DNA of 18,404 nucleotides from Flavobacteriales bacterium UBA1959 (GTDB lineage: Bacteria > Bacteroidota > Bacteroidia > Flavobacteriales_D > Sanyastnellaceae): contig DDEH01000117.1 in the NCBI GenBank assembly GCA_002336085.1, positions 1-18,404 on the forward strand. Reading direction: 5' to 3'. The first letter of the stretch is position 1; each line of letters begins with the position of its first letter. Shown here piece by piece: positions 7,850-15,201 of this stretch. The position numbers and the translations under genes are program-made. The notes beneath the pieces were generated by a model that did no database searches, had not been told where the DNA came from, and saw only the letters and a list, made by a program, of their open reading frames with translations.

Positions 7850-9265
7850 TTAAGCTTGCCTCTCCGGCTTCAATAAATCCATTACTGTTTTCACTGGAGA
7901 AAAGGTTGCATTGGGAACTTCGATAAACCGCGTCAACCAGTGTGCCATTGCTCCATTCCACAAACCCGGTCGCTCCAAGATGCGAATGGATCTTCCATGC
8001 CAGCTCTTTTGGGCTGTAAAGAACATTTCTTTGTCCGCAAAATTATCCAGCTTATACGATCCGATTCCGTCTGATTTTCTCACACTGCAAATGATATCTA
8101 CCGGATTGAAATGGGTTCCTTTGCCCTTCATATCCTCAGGCAATTCCACTGATTCCACTATGGAAGGCGAAACCCATCCATTGGATTGTTTCACCCAAAA
8201 GGGTCCACCGCCGGCTTCACCCGAATTTTTAACCATGCCAGCAACGCGCAAAGGCCGATCGAGTGCCTTCAAACACGAGGCCGTATCGGTTGCATTTTGT
8301 TTGGCCTTTTCGTCAAATCCAAGGAGCCAATCGCATGCATCATCTACAGCATGAACAGCGCCATCTTTCAAGGCAACAATCAAGGCGTTTCGCTCTTCCG
8401 TGAGCCTTGCACATTCGCCCATGAGAATCACCTGCTCTTCATTGCGCTCCGCCATGAGAGAAACTGGAACGACATTGTCAATGTTGCGAATGCAAATGAA
8501 TTCACCTTGAAGGGCGCTAAGATTTTGAAGCAAAGCACCATGCCCTCCAGGGCGAAACAACAGTCCTCCTTCCCGGTGGCGAGCGAGGCCCGCTTTCTCC
8601 AAGTCCCAAGCCACTGTATCCGTGGATAGGTGCTGAATCGATGTCTCAAACGACCCTCTTCCAGCCGCATCCAAAACCGATTCAATTTTTTTTTGAAACC
8701 GCTCATGAACCGTGAAGTGAATGGTAGAATTGCCCATCAATTGATCCCATTCAGCCATGTGCTCTTGGAATGAATTCCATTGTGATCCATCCATAGAGCG
8801 ATGAAATGGAATCAATCCTTTTGGAAGGTGAGCCCATCCCTCTTGAGGATCTAACATCCACGCGATAGCTTGCTCTGGACGCGCAGACTCCGGTAAATCT
8901 ATCAATCTATTTCTTCGCTCGTCCGACCAAAAGGGAAAGTTTGTGGCATCGTTCCGCAATTGAGCGTCAATTCGCTCATCGCGTGGCTCCATCATGCCTG
9001 CAAACATTCGTGAAGCTGAGCCGGAGGCTGGAACGAATCGCACCCACAGCGCACCCGAGGCAATTGAGCGGCGCAAAGCAGCTTGCGCCTCTGATCGTTC
9101 TTTGCCTTTCACTGCGGCGATTCCATGGGGCACCGTGCAAGGAGAATCGACCTCTACCGGCTGACACCCCGAACGCAATTGTGCGCGCTGGTATTCGACA
9201 TATTCAGAAGACCATCCACGCAAATTCAACGCTTCAGAATCTATCGGAAAACAGTTGGTCTGCAT
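7850..9265 (-). CDS. DUF4301 family protein, nucleotidyltransferase-like
   Basis: 471 residues from the ATG at 9265. The pattern matches the Bacteroidota DUF4301 family as I remember it: RFVPASGSASRMF (76-88), KGLIPFH (149-155), STDTVAWD (214-221), LLFRPGGHGALLQNL (235-249), NIDNVVP (261-267), and further on GMVKNSGE.GGGPFWV and GTHFNPVD. The early P.SG.A.RM and the GGHGAL and IDNV motifs resemble UTP-sugar pyrophosphorylases, so a nucleotide-sugar or other nucleotidyltransferase reaction is a reasonable inference, but the activity is unproven. A longer in-frame ATG exists at 9418, but it would overlap the upstream gene. The conserved family region fits the 9265 start, and TATTTTTA lies 4 nt before it. 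Confidence 0.85.
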   Translation of the reverse strand: MQTNCFPIDSEALNLRGWSSEYVEYQRAQLRSGCQPVEVDSPCTVPHGIAAVKGKERSEAQAALRRSIASGALWVRFVPASGSASRMFAGMMEPRDERIDAQLRNDATNFPFWSDERRNRLIDLPESARPEQAIAWMLDPQEGWAHLPKGLIPFHRSMDGSQWNSFQEHMAEWDQLMGNSTIHFTVHERFQKKIESVLDAAGRGSFETSIQHLSTDTVAWDLEKAGLARHREGGLLFRPGGHGALLQNLSALQGEFICIRNIDNVVPVSLMAERNEEQVILMGECARLTEERNALIVALKDGAVHAVDDACDWLLGFDEKAKQNATDTASCLKALDRPLRVAGMVKNSGEAGGGPFWVKQSNGWVSPSIVESVELPEDMKGKGTHFNPVDIICSVRKSDGIGSYKLDNFADKEMFFTAQKSWHGRSIRILERPGLWNGAMAHWLTRFIEVPNATFSPVKTVMDLLKPERQA

Positions 9266-9269
9266 GGTG

Positions 9270-9277
9270 TAAAAATA
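9270..9277 (-). promoter_or_regulatory. Candidate -7 box of the DUF4301 gene
   Basis: On the minus strand, TATTTTTA (one mismatch, final G to A, from TAnnTTTG) is followed by CACC and then the ATG at 9265. The 4-nt spacing equals that of three perfect boxes elsewhere in the window. No clear -33 is seen. Confidence 0.35.
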
Positions 9278-9311
9278 CACCCCAAGAACATTGTATTGTA
9301 AATATCCTGGC

Positions 9312-9629
9312 TTATTCAAACGCCGATATAGAGCGCCGCAAATGTGCGCAAATCTCATTTTGCTCCTTTGAGGGCATGGCACGAACGCTTTCCTCATCCA
9401 AAGAGCGCAGGTGCTCAATTACATTCTGGATGTTCATCAAACGGAATCCTGAAATCAATCGCTGAGAAACGCCAAATACAGCGTTCCAATCTCTCGAATC
9501 CATGGCTTCTTCAAGCCGATCTACGAGCGCTGGTGTATAATCGATAAAATGATCAATCAAATCATGCACAAGAGAATCGTTCCCTTGCATCATCGCAATC
9601 AAATGAGCATTTGTGACGGCATTGACCAT
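9312..9629 (-). CDS. Degenerate Hpt (histidine phosphotransfer) domain protein
   Basis: A 105-residue, all-helical single-domain protein. GNDSLVHDLIDHFIDYTPALVDRLEEAMDSRDW reads as the first half of an Hpt bundle (the usual GD..L......F.......L..A....DW). The segment WNAVFGVSQRLISGFRLMNIQ lines up with the Hpt phosphorylation helix W......AHKIKPSFSFMGL. Gln56 takes the place of the phospho-accepting His, and Ile59 that of the usual Lys. It should therefore be unable to carry phosphate while keeping the fold. It might bind a response regulator receiver domain as a decoy or adaptor (inference). It lies 46 bp upstream of the DUF4301 gene on the same strand and diverges from galE. The family assignment rests on pattern alone. 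Confidence 0.6.
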   Translation of the reverse strand: MVNAVTNAHLIAMMQGNDSLVHDLIDHFIDYTPALVDRLEEAMDSRDWNAVFGVSQRLISGFRLMNIQNVIEHLRSLDEESVRAMPSKEQNEICAHLRRSISAFE

Positions 9630-9691
9630 ACCTGTCTTTTACGGATTTTTTATTCTTTTTGTTGCATTTCCGACCACTTTCATTCCTTCTG

Positions 9692-9699
9692 TAAATTTG
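9692..9699 (+). promoter_or_regulatory. -7 box of galE
   Basis: TAAATTTG is a perfect TAnnTTTG match followed by GTAC and the galE ATG at 9704, a spacing identical to lpxD. The -33 element is unclear; the TTG at 9662-9664 is too far upstream for a normal spacer. Confidence 0.55.
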
Positions 9700-9703
9700 G
9701 TAC

Positions 9704-10732
9704 ATGGCAAAACGATTTGTAATTGTGACGGGTGGAGCAGGATACATTGGCTCACACACTGCGGTCACCTTGCACGAGGCTGGTTTCACTCCAGTCATCA
9801 TCGATAATTTTTCCAATTCGAAGCCAGAAGTTCTCGAAGGAATTGCAAAGATTATTGGCGAAATACCTGAATTCCACGAAGTAGATTGCCGTTCCCAGTC
9901 AGTAATGACGGACATATTTCAATCCTATGCCGCTCAAGGTGAAGTGATTGGAGTCATTCATTTTGCAGCATATAAAGCCGTTGGAGAAAGCGTCAAAAAG
10001 CCATTGGAGTATTTCGAAAACAACATTGGCTCCACCGTTGCACTGCTCGGAGCCATGAACGCATCGGGTATTTCGAACTTGATCTTTTCGAGCAGTTGCA
10101 CTGTCTACGGACAGCCCCGAAAGATTCCTGTAAATGAAAACGCCCCAATCTTAACTGCAGAATCGCCGTATGGATTTACCAAACAAGCATGCGAGCGATT
10201 GATCAAAGACGCCTGCAAGAGCAATGCATCCCTTTCGGCTTGTCTTTTGCGTTACTTCAATCCTATCGGCGCTCATCCTTCAGCTTTGATTGGTGAATTG
10301 CCCCTGGGACATCCCAGCAACCTCATCCCTTACCTCACACAAGCGGCCGCGGGACTGCGCGAACCTCTTACTGTATTCGGGAACGACTACCCTACCGATG
10401 ACGGCACCTGTGTGCGTGATTATATCCATGTCTTGGACCTTGCAGCAGCCCACGTGGCTGCGCTCCAGTGGCTTGAAGAGAATGACGCGTCTTGTGAAGC
10501 GTTCAACCTCGGAACCGGGCAAGGCAAGAGCGTGAGTGAGGTGATCCAAGCGTTCGAGGACGCCAATGGCATTGTAGTGCCTTACATATATGGCCCGCGG
10601 CGGTCGGGAGATGTCACAGCCATTTTTGCCGATGCTGCAAAAGCACAAAGAGAATTGGGATGGAAGTGTGAACGAAGCCTAGAAGACTCCCTTCGTGATG
10701 CTTGGAGATGGCAGAAAAAGCTGGCAGAATAG
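9704..10732 (+). CDS. galE: UDP-glucose 4-epimerase
   Basis: Interconverts UDP-glucose and UDP-galactose with tightly bound NAD, providing sugar donors for surface polysaccharide. This 342-residue extended short-chain dehydrogenase is of normal length. It has the Rossmann motif GGAGYIGSH (10-18), the NAD-ribose aspartate in DNFSNS (35-40), HFAAYKAVGES (86-96) and catalytic residues S131 (SSSCTVYG), Y156 and K160 (SPYGFTK). NFNPIGAH-type substrate-loop residues are at RYFNPIGAH (183-191). VRDYIHVLDLA (238-248) and RRSGD (299-303) are sugar-nucleotide pocket motifs. It stands alone and convergent to the next gene with a 19-bp gap, in which I see no terminator hairpin. Confidence 0.94.
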   Translation: MAKRFVIVTGGAGYIGSHTAVTLHEAGFTPVIIDNFSNSKPEVLEGIAKIIGEIPEFHEVDCRSQSVMTDIFQSYAAQGEVIGVIHFAAYKAVGESVKKPLEYFENNIGSTVALLGAMNASGISNLIFSSSCTVYGQPRKIPVNENAPILTAESPYGFTKQACERLIKDACKSNASLSACLLRYFNPIGAHPSALIGELPLGHPSNLIPYLTQAAAGLREPLTVFGNDYPTDDGTCVRDYIHVLDLAAAHVAALQWLEENDASCEAFNLGTGQGKSVSEVIQAFEDANGIVVPYIYGPRRSGDVTAIFADAAKAQRELGWKCERSLEDSLRDAWRWQKKLAE

Positions 10733-10751
10733 TGATTGCGCGTTGTGAATA

Positions 10752-11393
10752 CTACGCCCCCAAGCCCCACACTACAGAGAGGTAACACACCAAAAATCCA
10801 AGGAGGTAACCACTGTAAATTTCGATGTGGCGGTGCACGGACAACTCAATCCGAGCGAACCCAACAAATCCCGCAATGAGCACTAGAATTGCATTGAGTT
10901 CCCAATTGGGGTTCAACTCCAAGGCCTGAAGGCCCATTATACTTCCCAGCGCTCCGCCTTGGCCTAACATGTGCATGCTAATTTTAAACCAGCGCGTGAT
11001 CACCAACGCAATGGCCAATGACGCCATTAGCCCCATCCACATATCCAAATAAACAAATGGAATGTACAGCGCGGGACTTGTAATCAGTAAAACGTAGGTA
11101 AGGGCAAAGTAGGCCAATACCAGCACGAAAGGCAGGATCCGTTCCCGACGGGATCGAATTTCCAGATCACTCAAATATCCCCTCCGGTACAGCAGATATA
11201 GCGAGAGGGCCGGCGCGAGTGTATTCACCAAGACTACCACCAACATGTAGATAAAAACGTAGGGTATAGAACGAAGGTATCCGTCCGAAATAAAAAGCAG
11301 CACCAATGTGACTGTAGGCATTACAAACGGGTGGAACACGGTCGAAATCACACGTGCCCAAATGGGCAGAGAATCAAGTTTTACAGCGCTCAT
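10752..11393 (-). CDS. PAP2-like integral membrane protein
   Basis: 213 residues with about six hydrophobic segments (roughly 17-37, 43-68, 88-107, 115-134, 165-180, 193-211). The segment ARIELSVHRHIEIYSG (180-195) follows the PAP2 motif SR-x5-H-x3-D exactly in spacing, with Ala for Ser and Glu (E191) for Asp; R181 and H187 are kept. Upstream, RERILP (83-88) and KISMH (137-141) sit where PAP2 enzymes have K......RP and PSGH, but only loosely. Family knowledge: PAP2 members dephosphorylate lipid phosphates. Whether this one is active is doubtful. Its start overlaps the rpoN stop as ATGA, so it is translated from the asnS-rpoN message. I would call it a conserved Bacteroidota membrane protein of unknown substrate. 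Confidence 0.75.
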   Translation of the reverse strand: MSAVKLDSLPIWARVISTVFHPFVMPTVTLVLLFISDGYLRSIPYVFIYMLVVVLVNTLAPALSLYLLYRRGYLSDLEIRSRRERILPFVLVLAYFALTYVLLITSPALYIPFVYLDMWMGLMASLAIALVITRWFKISMHMLGQGGALGSIMGLQALELNPNWELNAILVLIAGFVGFARIELSVHRHIEIYSGYLLGFLVCYLSVVWGLGA

Positions 11394-12865
11394 CCCAATT
11401 CTTTTCGGAGGCGTGCAACAGGAATCCCAAGCTGCTCCCGATATTTTGCGACAGTACGACGAGCAATGTTGTAGCCTTTGTCATTGAGTTCCTTGCTGAG
11501 CTTCTCATCGGATAGCGGCTTTCGTTTATCCTCGGCTTCAATAGCTTCTTCGAGTATTTTTTTCACCTCCCGAGAGCTTACTTCTTCCCCCGTTTCAGTC
11601 GTCAAACTTTCACTGAAAAACGATTTCAAAAGGAATGTACCGTAGGGTGTCTGGACATATTTACTATTTGCCACGCGGGAGACAGTGCTGATGTCCATTT
11701 TCACCTCATCCGCAATGTCCTTAAGAATCATTGGACGGAGGTCGGTTTCATCGCCTGAAATAAAATAGGCATGCTGCCGATCCACAATGGCCTGCATCGT
11801 AATGGTCAATGTTCGTTGTCGCTGCTGTACAGCATCCACAAACCACTTCGCGGAGTCCACTTTTTGCTTCACAAATGCCAGGGCATCCTTTTGCTGTGAA
11901 TTCGCTTTGGCACCGCTCGCATACGTTTCCATCATCTCTTTGTACATGGGAGAAATGCGCAGCTCGGGTGCATTGCGTTGATTCAATTGCAGTCGCAATT
12001 CATTGTCTTCGATAAACAAAAGGAAATCCGGGACAATTTGGACGGCAGATCCCCTGCTGGAATCAGCTCCAGAATTACCGGGCTTGGGATTTAGTTGCGT
12101 AATCTCATCCAAAGCATCCCGCAGTGACTCTTCATCAATGTCTAATTTTTTCTGAATCCGAGCGTAGTGTTTTTTAGAAAAAGCCTCAAAGTGATGCTCG
12201 AGAATTTCAATGCCCAGACGCTGGGAAATTCGGCGAGCGAGCTTCGAACCCGATTCTCCTTCAAATTTTCGACGCAATTGCAACAACAAGCACTCCTTAA
12301 GATTACGCGCACCAACTCCGGCAGGATCCAGAAGTTGAATCACCTCTAGCGACTCTTCCAAGGCCTCGCGCTCAACGATTGCGCCTTCGGTGAATGCCAA
12401 ATCGTTCACAATGCTCTCCAAATCACGGCGCAAATAGCCAGACTCGTCCAGATTCCCAATGATATGTTCCGCTAGATCACGAACCTCTGAAGCTACATCG
12501 AGCAGACCTAGTTGATCACGCAGACGCTCAAAAAACGTCGCTCCTCCTGAGAAAGGCACTGTCTTGTCTTCGATATCCGCACCATGATTTTGAGCGCTAA
12601 GCCGATAATCTGGCGTCTCATCATCCAAATATTCGTCGAAATCAAAATCATCCATGGCCTCGCTCCCTTCCTCCTCGTTAGAATCGGTCAATTCTTCATC
12701 CCATTCTTCTTGTTCCTGTCCCTCCTCCAACGCGGGATTCGCTTCCATCTCCTCCTTGATTCGAACCTCCAACTCGGTGGTTGGAAGCTGAAGCAACTTC
12801 ATCAACTGAATCTGCTGAGGAGATAGCTTTTGAAGCAGTTTCTGTTGAAGGGATTGTTTGAGCAT
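11390..12865 (-). CDS. rpoN: RNA polymerase sigma-54 factor
   Basis: The alternative sigma factor that recognises -24/-12 promoters and needs an AAA+ enhancer-binding protein to open DNA. The 491 residues show the full architecture. Region I is Gln/Leu-rich (1-45: LKQSLQQKLLQKLSPQQIQLMKLLQ is typical in composition). An acidic linker (about 47-85, rich in Glu/Asp) is region II. The core-binding domain follows, including LDPAGVGARNLKECLLLQL. Then come the helix-turn-helix with DISTVSRVANSKYVQTPYGT and the RpoN box ARRTVAKYR (468-476). It begins 12 bp after the asnS stop and overlaps the PAP2-like gene by 4 nt. No enhancer-binding protein is in the window. Confidence 0.97.
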   Translation of the reverse strand: MLKQSLQQKLLQKLSPQQIQLMKLLQLPTTELEVRIKEEMEANPALEEGQEQEEWDEELTDSNEEEGSEAMDDFDFDEYLDDETPDYRLSAQNHGADIEDKTVPFSGGATFFERLRDQLGLLDVASEVRDLAEHIIGNLDESGYLRRDLESIVNDLAFTEGAIVEREALEESLEVIQLLDPAGVGARNLKECLLLQLRRKFEGESGSKLARRISQRLGIEILEHHFEAFSKKHYARIQKKLDIDEESLRDALDEITQLNPKPGNSGADSSRGSAVQIVPDFLLFIEDNELRLQLNQRNAPELRISPMYKEMMETYASGAKANSQQKDALAFVKQKVDSAKWFVDAVQQRQRTLTITMQAIVDRQHAYFISGDETDLRPMILKDIADEVKMDISTVSRVANSKYVQTPYGTFLLKSFFSESLTTETGEEVSSREVKKILEEAIEAEDKRKPLSDEKLSKELNDKGYNIARRTVAKYREQLGIPVARLRKELG

Positions 12866-12877
12866 GGCTCGTATGAA

Positions 12878-14308
12878 TTAAAACTCTGCGTTTTGTGGGG
12901 TTCTCGGGAAAGGAATCACGTCCCGGATGTTGGTCATACCGGTGACATACATCACCAACCTTTCAAATCCCATGCCAAAACCTGCATGCTTGGCAGAACC
13001 AAAGCGACGGGTATCGAGGTACCACCACACGTGTTCTTCTGGAATATTGAATTCCGCACACTTTTCTTTTAAGCGATCCAAGCGTTCTTCCCGCTGGCTC
13101 CCCCCTATGATTTCACCAATACCTGGAACCAATACATCCATCGCAGCAACAGTTTTTCCATCCTCGTTTTGGCGCATGTAGAAAGCCTTGATTCCAGACG
13201 GATAATCCGTAATAATCACGGGGCCGTTAAAGTGTTTTTCAACCAACCACCGCTCATGCTCACTCTGCAAGTCCACTCCCCACTCCACGGGATATTTAAA
13301 TTTCTTCTTTTTGTACGGCTTTGATCGCTGCAACAAATCGATGGCCTCTGTATACGTAACATGCTGAAATGGAGCATCCACAACGGCCTGAAGTCGCTGG
13401 CGAAGCGGCGCCTCGTGCCGTTGATCTTGCGGCAATGACTTTTCTGCTTGAGCCTCACGGCTTTCCAGAAAAACAAGGTCCTCATCGCAGCGTTCTAGCA
13501 CATCCTTCAGAACAAACTTGAGGCATTTTTCAGCCAGTTCCATGTTGTCTTTCAAGTCGGCAAATGCCACCTCTGGCTCAATCATCCAAAATTCTGCTAG
13601 GTGACGAGAAGTATTCGAATTTTCCGCGCGGAAAGTAGGACCAAACGTATATACTTGGCCCAAGGCCATAGCGCCCAATTCGGCTTCCAATTGACCGCTC
13701 ACGGTTAGGTTTGAAGCCTTTGCGAAGAAATCCTTTGAATGATCCACTTCGCCCGAATCTGTCTTCGGAACGTCATTCAAGTCCAAAGTGGTTACTTGGA
13801 ACATCTCGCCTGCTCCTTCAGCATCACTGCCGGTAATGATTGGGGTATGCATTTGGAAGAATCCGTCCTCCGTAAAAAAACGGTGAACGGCAAAATTTAA
13901 GGCGTGTCGCACCCGAAAAACGGCGCCAAAGGTGCTGGTACGAAAACGCAAGTGTGCCTTCTCGCGCAAAAAATCCAACGTATGGCGTTTCATTTGAATC
14001 GGAAATTCATCCGGATCGGCATCGCCAAGTACTTCGAGTGAGACCACCTTCAATTCAGTCAATTGACCTCCACCCTGGGACGCCTCGATGGTGCCCTCAG
14101 CTTGGATCGCTGCTCCTGTATTCAGACGCTTCTTTACCGCATCTGAGATGGCTTCGCGGTCAATAACCAGTTGCAGGTTACCAACGCATGAGCCGTCATT
14201 CAATGCAATGAATTGGTCGTTGCGAAATGTCCGCACCCATCCTTGCACCAGCACATTTCGTCCGATTTGCGCTTCATCGCGCAGTTTTACAATCCGTTCT
14301 CGTTGCAT
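12878..14308 (-). CDS. asnS: Asparaginyl-tRNA synthetase
   Basis: Charges tRNA-Asn with asparagine in the cytoplasm. The 476-residue product has an N-terminal OB-fold anticodon-binding domain (residues 18-110, starting VLVQGWVRTFRN) and a class II catalytic core. Motif 2 is in FRAENSNTSRHLAEFWMIEPE, and motif 3 near the C-terminus in GFGMGFERLVMYVTG, ending NIRDVIPFPRTPQNAEF (about 443-476). The NTSRHLAEFWM sequence is typical for AsnRS and not AspRS. AGAGGAA sits very close to the ATG and may be a weak Shine-Dalgarno. The gene probably heads an operon with rpoN and the PAP2-like gene. A 101-bp gap separates it from the upstream ABC gene. Confidence 0.96.
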   Translation of the reverse strand: MQRERIVKLRDEAQIGRNVLVQGWVRTFRNDQFIALNDGSCVGNLQLVIDREAISDAVKKRLNTGAAIQAEGTIEASQGGGQLTELKVVSLEVLGDADPDEFPIQMKRHTLDFLREKAHLRFRTSTFGAVFRVRHALNFAVHRFFTEDGFFQMHTPIITGSDAEGAGEMFQVTTLDLNDVPKTDSGEVDHSKDFFAKASNLTVSGQLEAELGAMALGQVYTFGPTFRAENSNTSRHLAEFWMIEPEVAFADLKDNMELAEKCLKFVLKDVLERCDEDLVFLESREAQAEKSLPQDQRHEAPLRQRLQAVVDAPFQHVTYTEAIDLLQRSKPYKKKKFKYPVEWGVDLQSEHERWLVEKHFNGPVIITDYPSGIKAFYMRQNEDGKTVAAMDVLVPGIGEIIGGSQREERLDRLKEKCAEFNIPEEHVWWYLDTRRFGSAKHAGFGMGFERLVMYVTGMTNIRDVIPFPRTPQNAEF

Positions 14309-14409
14309 TGTTCCTCTGATCTGATGGGTTTATTCCCAGTACAAAGAAACGGCATGGAAGGTGCAACAGACATGGCCAAACACGCAGAAATCAACATTTC
14401 AACAGTGAA

Positions 14410-15090
14410 TCAATCTGACTGGGTCTCAACCTTGCCGTCACGCAGCCGAATCACACGATGCGCAAAGTCCGAAATGTCCTCCTCATGGGTAACTAGAATC
14501 ACCGTGTTGCCCGCCGCTTGAATCTCCCCAAAAAGCGCCATAATTTCCAAAGAAGTAGCGGTATCTAGGTTGCCCGTTGGTTCATCGGCTAGAATAATGG
14601 ACGGTCGATTCACCAAGGCCCGAGCAACTGCTACACGCTGACGTTGTCCTCCACTCAGTTCATTTGGCTTGTGCTCCATCCGGTCACCAAGGCCAACAGT
14701 ACGCAAAACCTCGGCAGCCCTTTCGAGTCGATTTTCCTTGTTGTAGCCCGCATAAATCAGAGGCAATGCCACATTTTCCAGAGCCGTATATCGCGGCAAC
14801 AGATTGAATGTCTGAAACACAAAACCAATCTCACGGTTGCGAATATCCGCAAGAGCATCCTCTTCGAGCTGGGCAACATTTTGTTGATTCAGATGGTACG
14901 TGCCCGAGGTCGGGGAATCCAAGCAGCCAAGAACATTCATCAGTGTGGACTTGCCACTTCCTGAAGGCCCCATGAGGGCAACATATTCGTTCTTTTCAAT
15001 GCTGAGGTCTAAGCCATCCAGTGCATGGACATCCTGCGAACCTACATGATAAGTCTTGCGCAACCCTTCGATGGATATCAGTGTTTTCAC
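14410..15090 (-). CDS. ABC transporter ATP-binding protein, MacB/LolD-like
   Basis: 226 residues from GTG at 15090: Walker A GPSGSGKST (41-49), Q-loop Q93 (VFQTFNLLP), signature LSGGQ (145-149), Walker B IILADEP (165-171), D-loop GNLD and switch H202 (VTHEED). ALMGPSGSGKSTLMNVLGCLD and the FQTFNLLPR run are typical of the MacB/LolD subfamily, which drives export or lipoprotein release by mechanotransmission with FtsX-like permeases. No permease is next to it. An upstream in-frame ATG at 15117 would add nine residues, but the perfect -7 box TACCTTTG (15102-15095) lies between the two, 4 nt before the GTG, and family members start just before ...I.L.KTY. I therefore prefer the GTG start. Confidence 0.9.
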   Translation of the reverse strand: MKTLISIEGLRKTYHVGSQDVHALDGLDLSIEKNEYVALMGPSGSGKSTLMNVLGCLDSPTSGTYHLNQQNVAQLEEDALADIRNREIGFVFQTFNLLPRYTALENVALPLIYAGYNKENRLERAAEVLRTVGLGDRMEHKPNELSGGQRQRVAVARALVNRPSIILADEPTGNLDTATSLEIMALFGEIQAAGNTVILVTHEEDISDFAHRVIRLRDGKVETQSD

Positions 15091-15094
15091 AATG

Positions 15095-15102
15095 CAAAGG
15101 TA
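15095..15102 (-). promoter_or_regulatory. -7 box of the MacB-like ABC gene
   Basis: On the minus strand, TACCTTTG (perfect TAnnTTTG) is followed by CATT and then GTG at 15090. The 4-nt spacing is the same as for lpxD and galE. It decides the start codon: an ATG at 15117 would be upstream of the expected transcript. Confidence 0.6.
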
Positions 15103-15171
15103 GAGCGGGATATTCAACTGCAGTTGTTGAGTAATTCTTCATATGAACCTTTTCGCGTTTTGACAAAATTG

Positions 15172-15179
15172 TAAGTTTG
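15172..15179 (+). promoter_or_regulatory. Candidate -7 box of the choice-of-anchor L gene
   Basis: TAAGTTTG matches TAnnTTTG and ends 22 nt before the ATG at 15202, giving a short normal leader. A TTTG at 15159-15162 is too close (9 nt) to be the -33 element. It shares an intergenic region of about 110 bp with the divergent ABC gene. Confidence 0.45.
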
Positions 15180-15201
15180 AAAGAATCCACAATCACGCCG
15201 T

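Noticed and set aside
9266..9418. Upstream extension of the DUF4301 gene to an ATG at 9418
   Set aside because: It would overlap the Hpt-like gene by over 100 bases in another frame and adds sequence outside the conserved family region. The ATG at 9265 has a promoter-like box 4 nt upstream.
15091..15117. Nine-residue N-terminal extension (ATG 15117) of the MacB-like ATPase
   Set aside because: A perfect -7 box lies inside the extension, and the family start fits the GTG at 15090.
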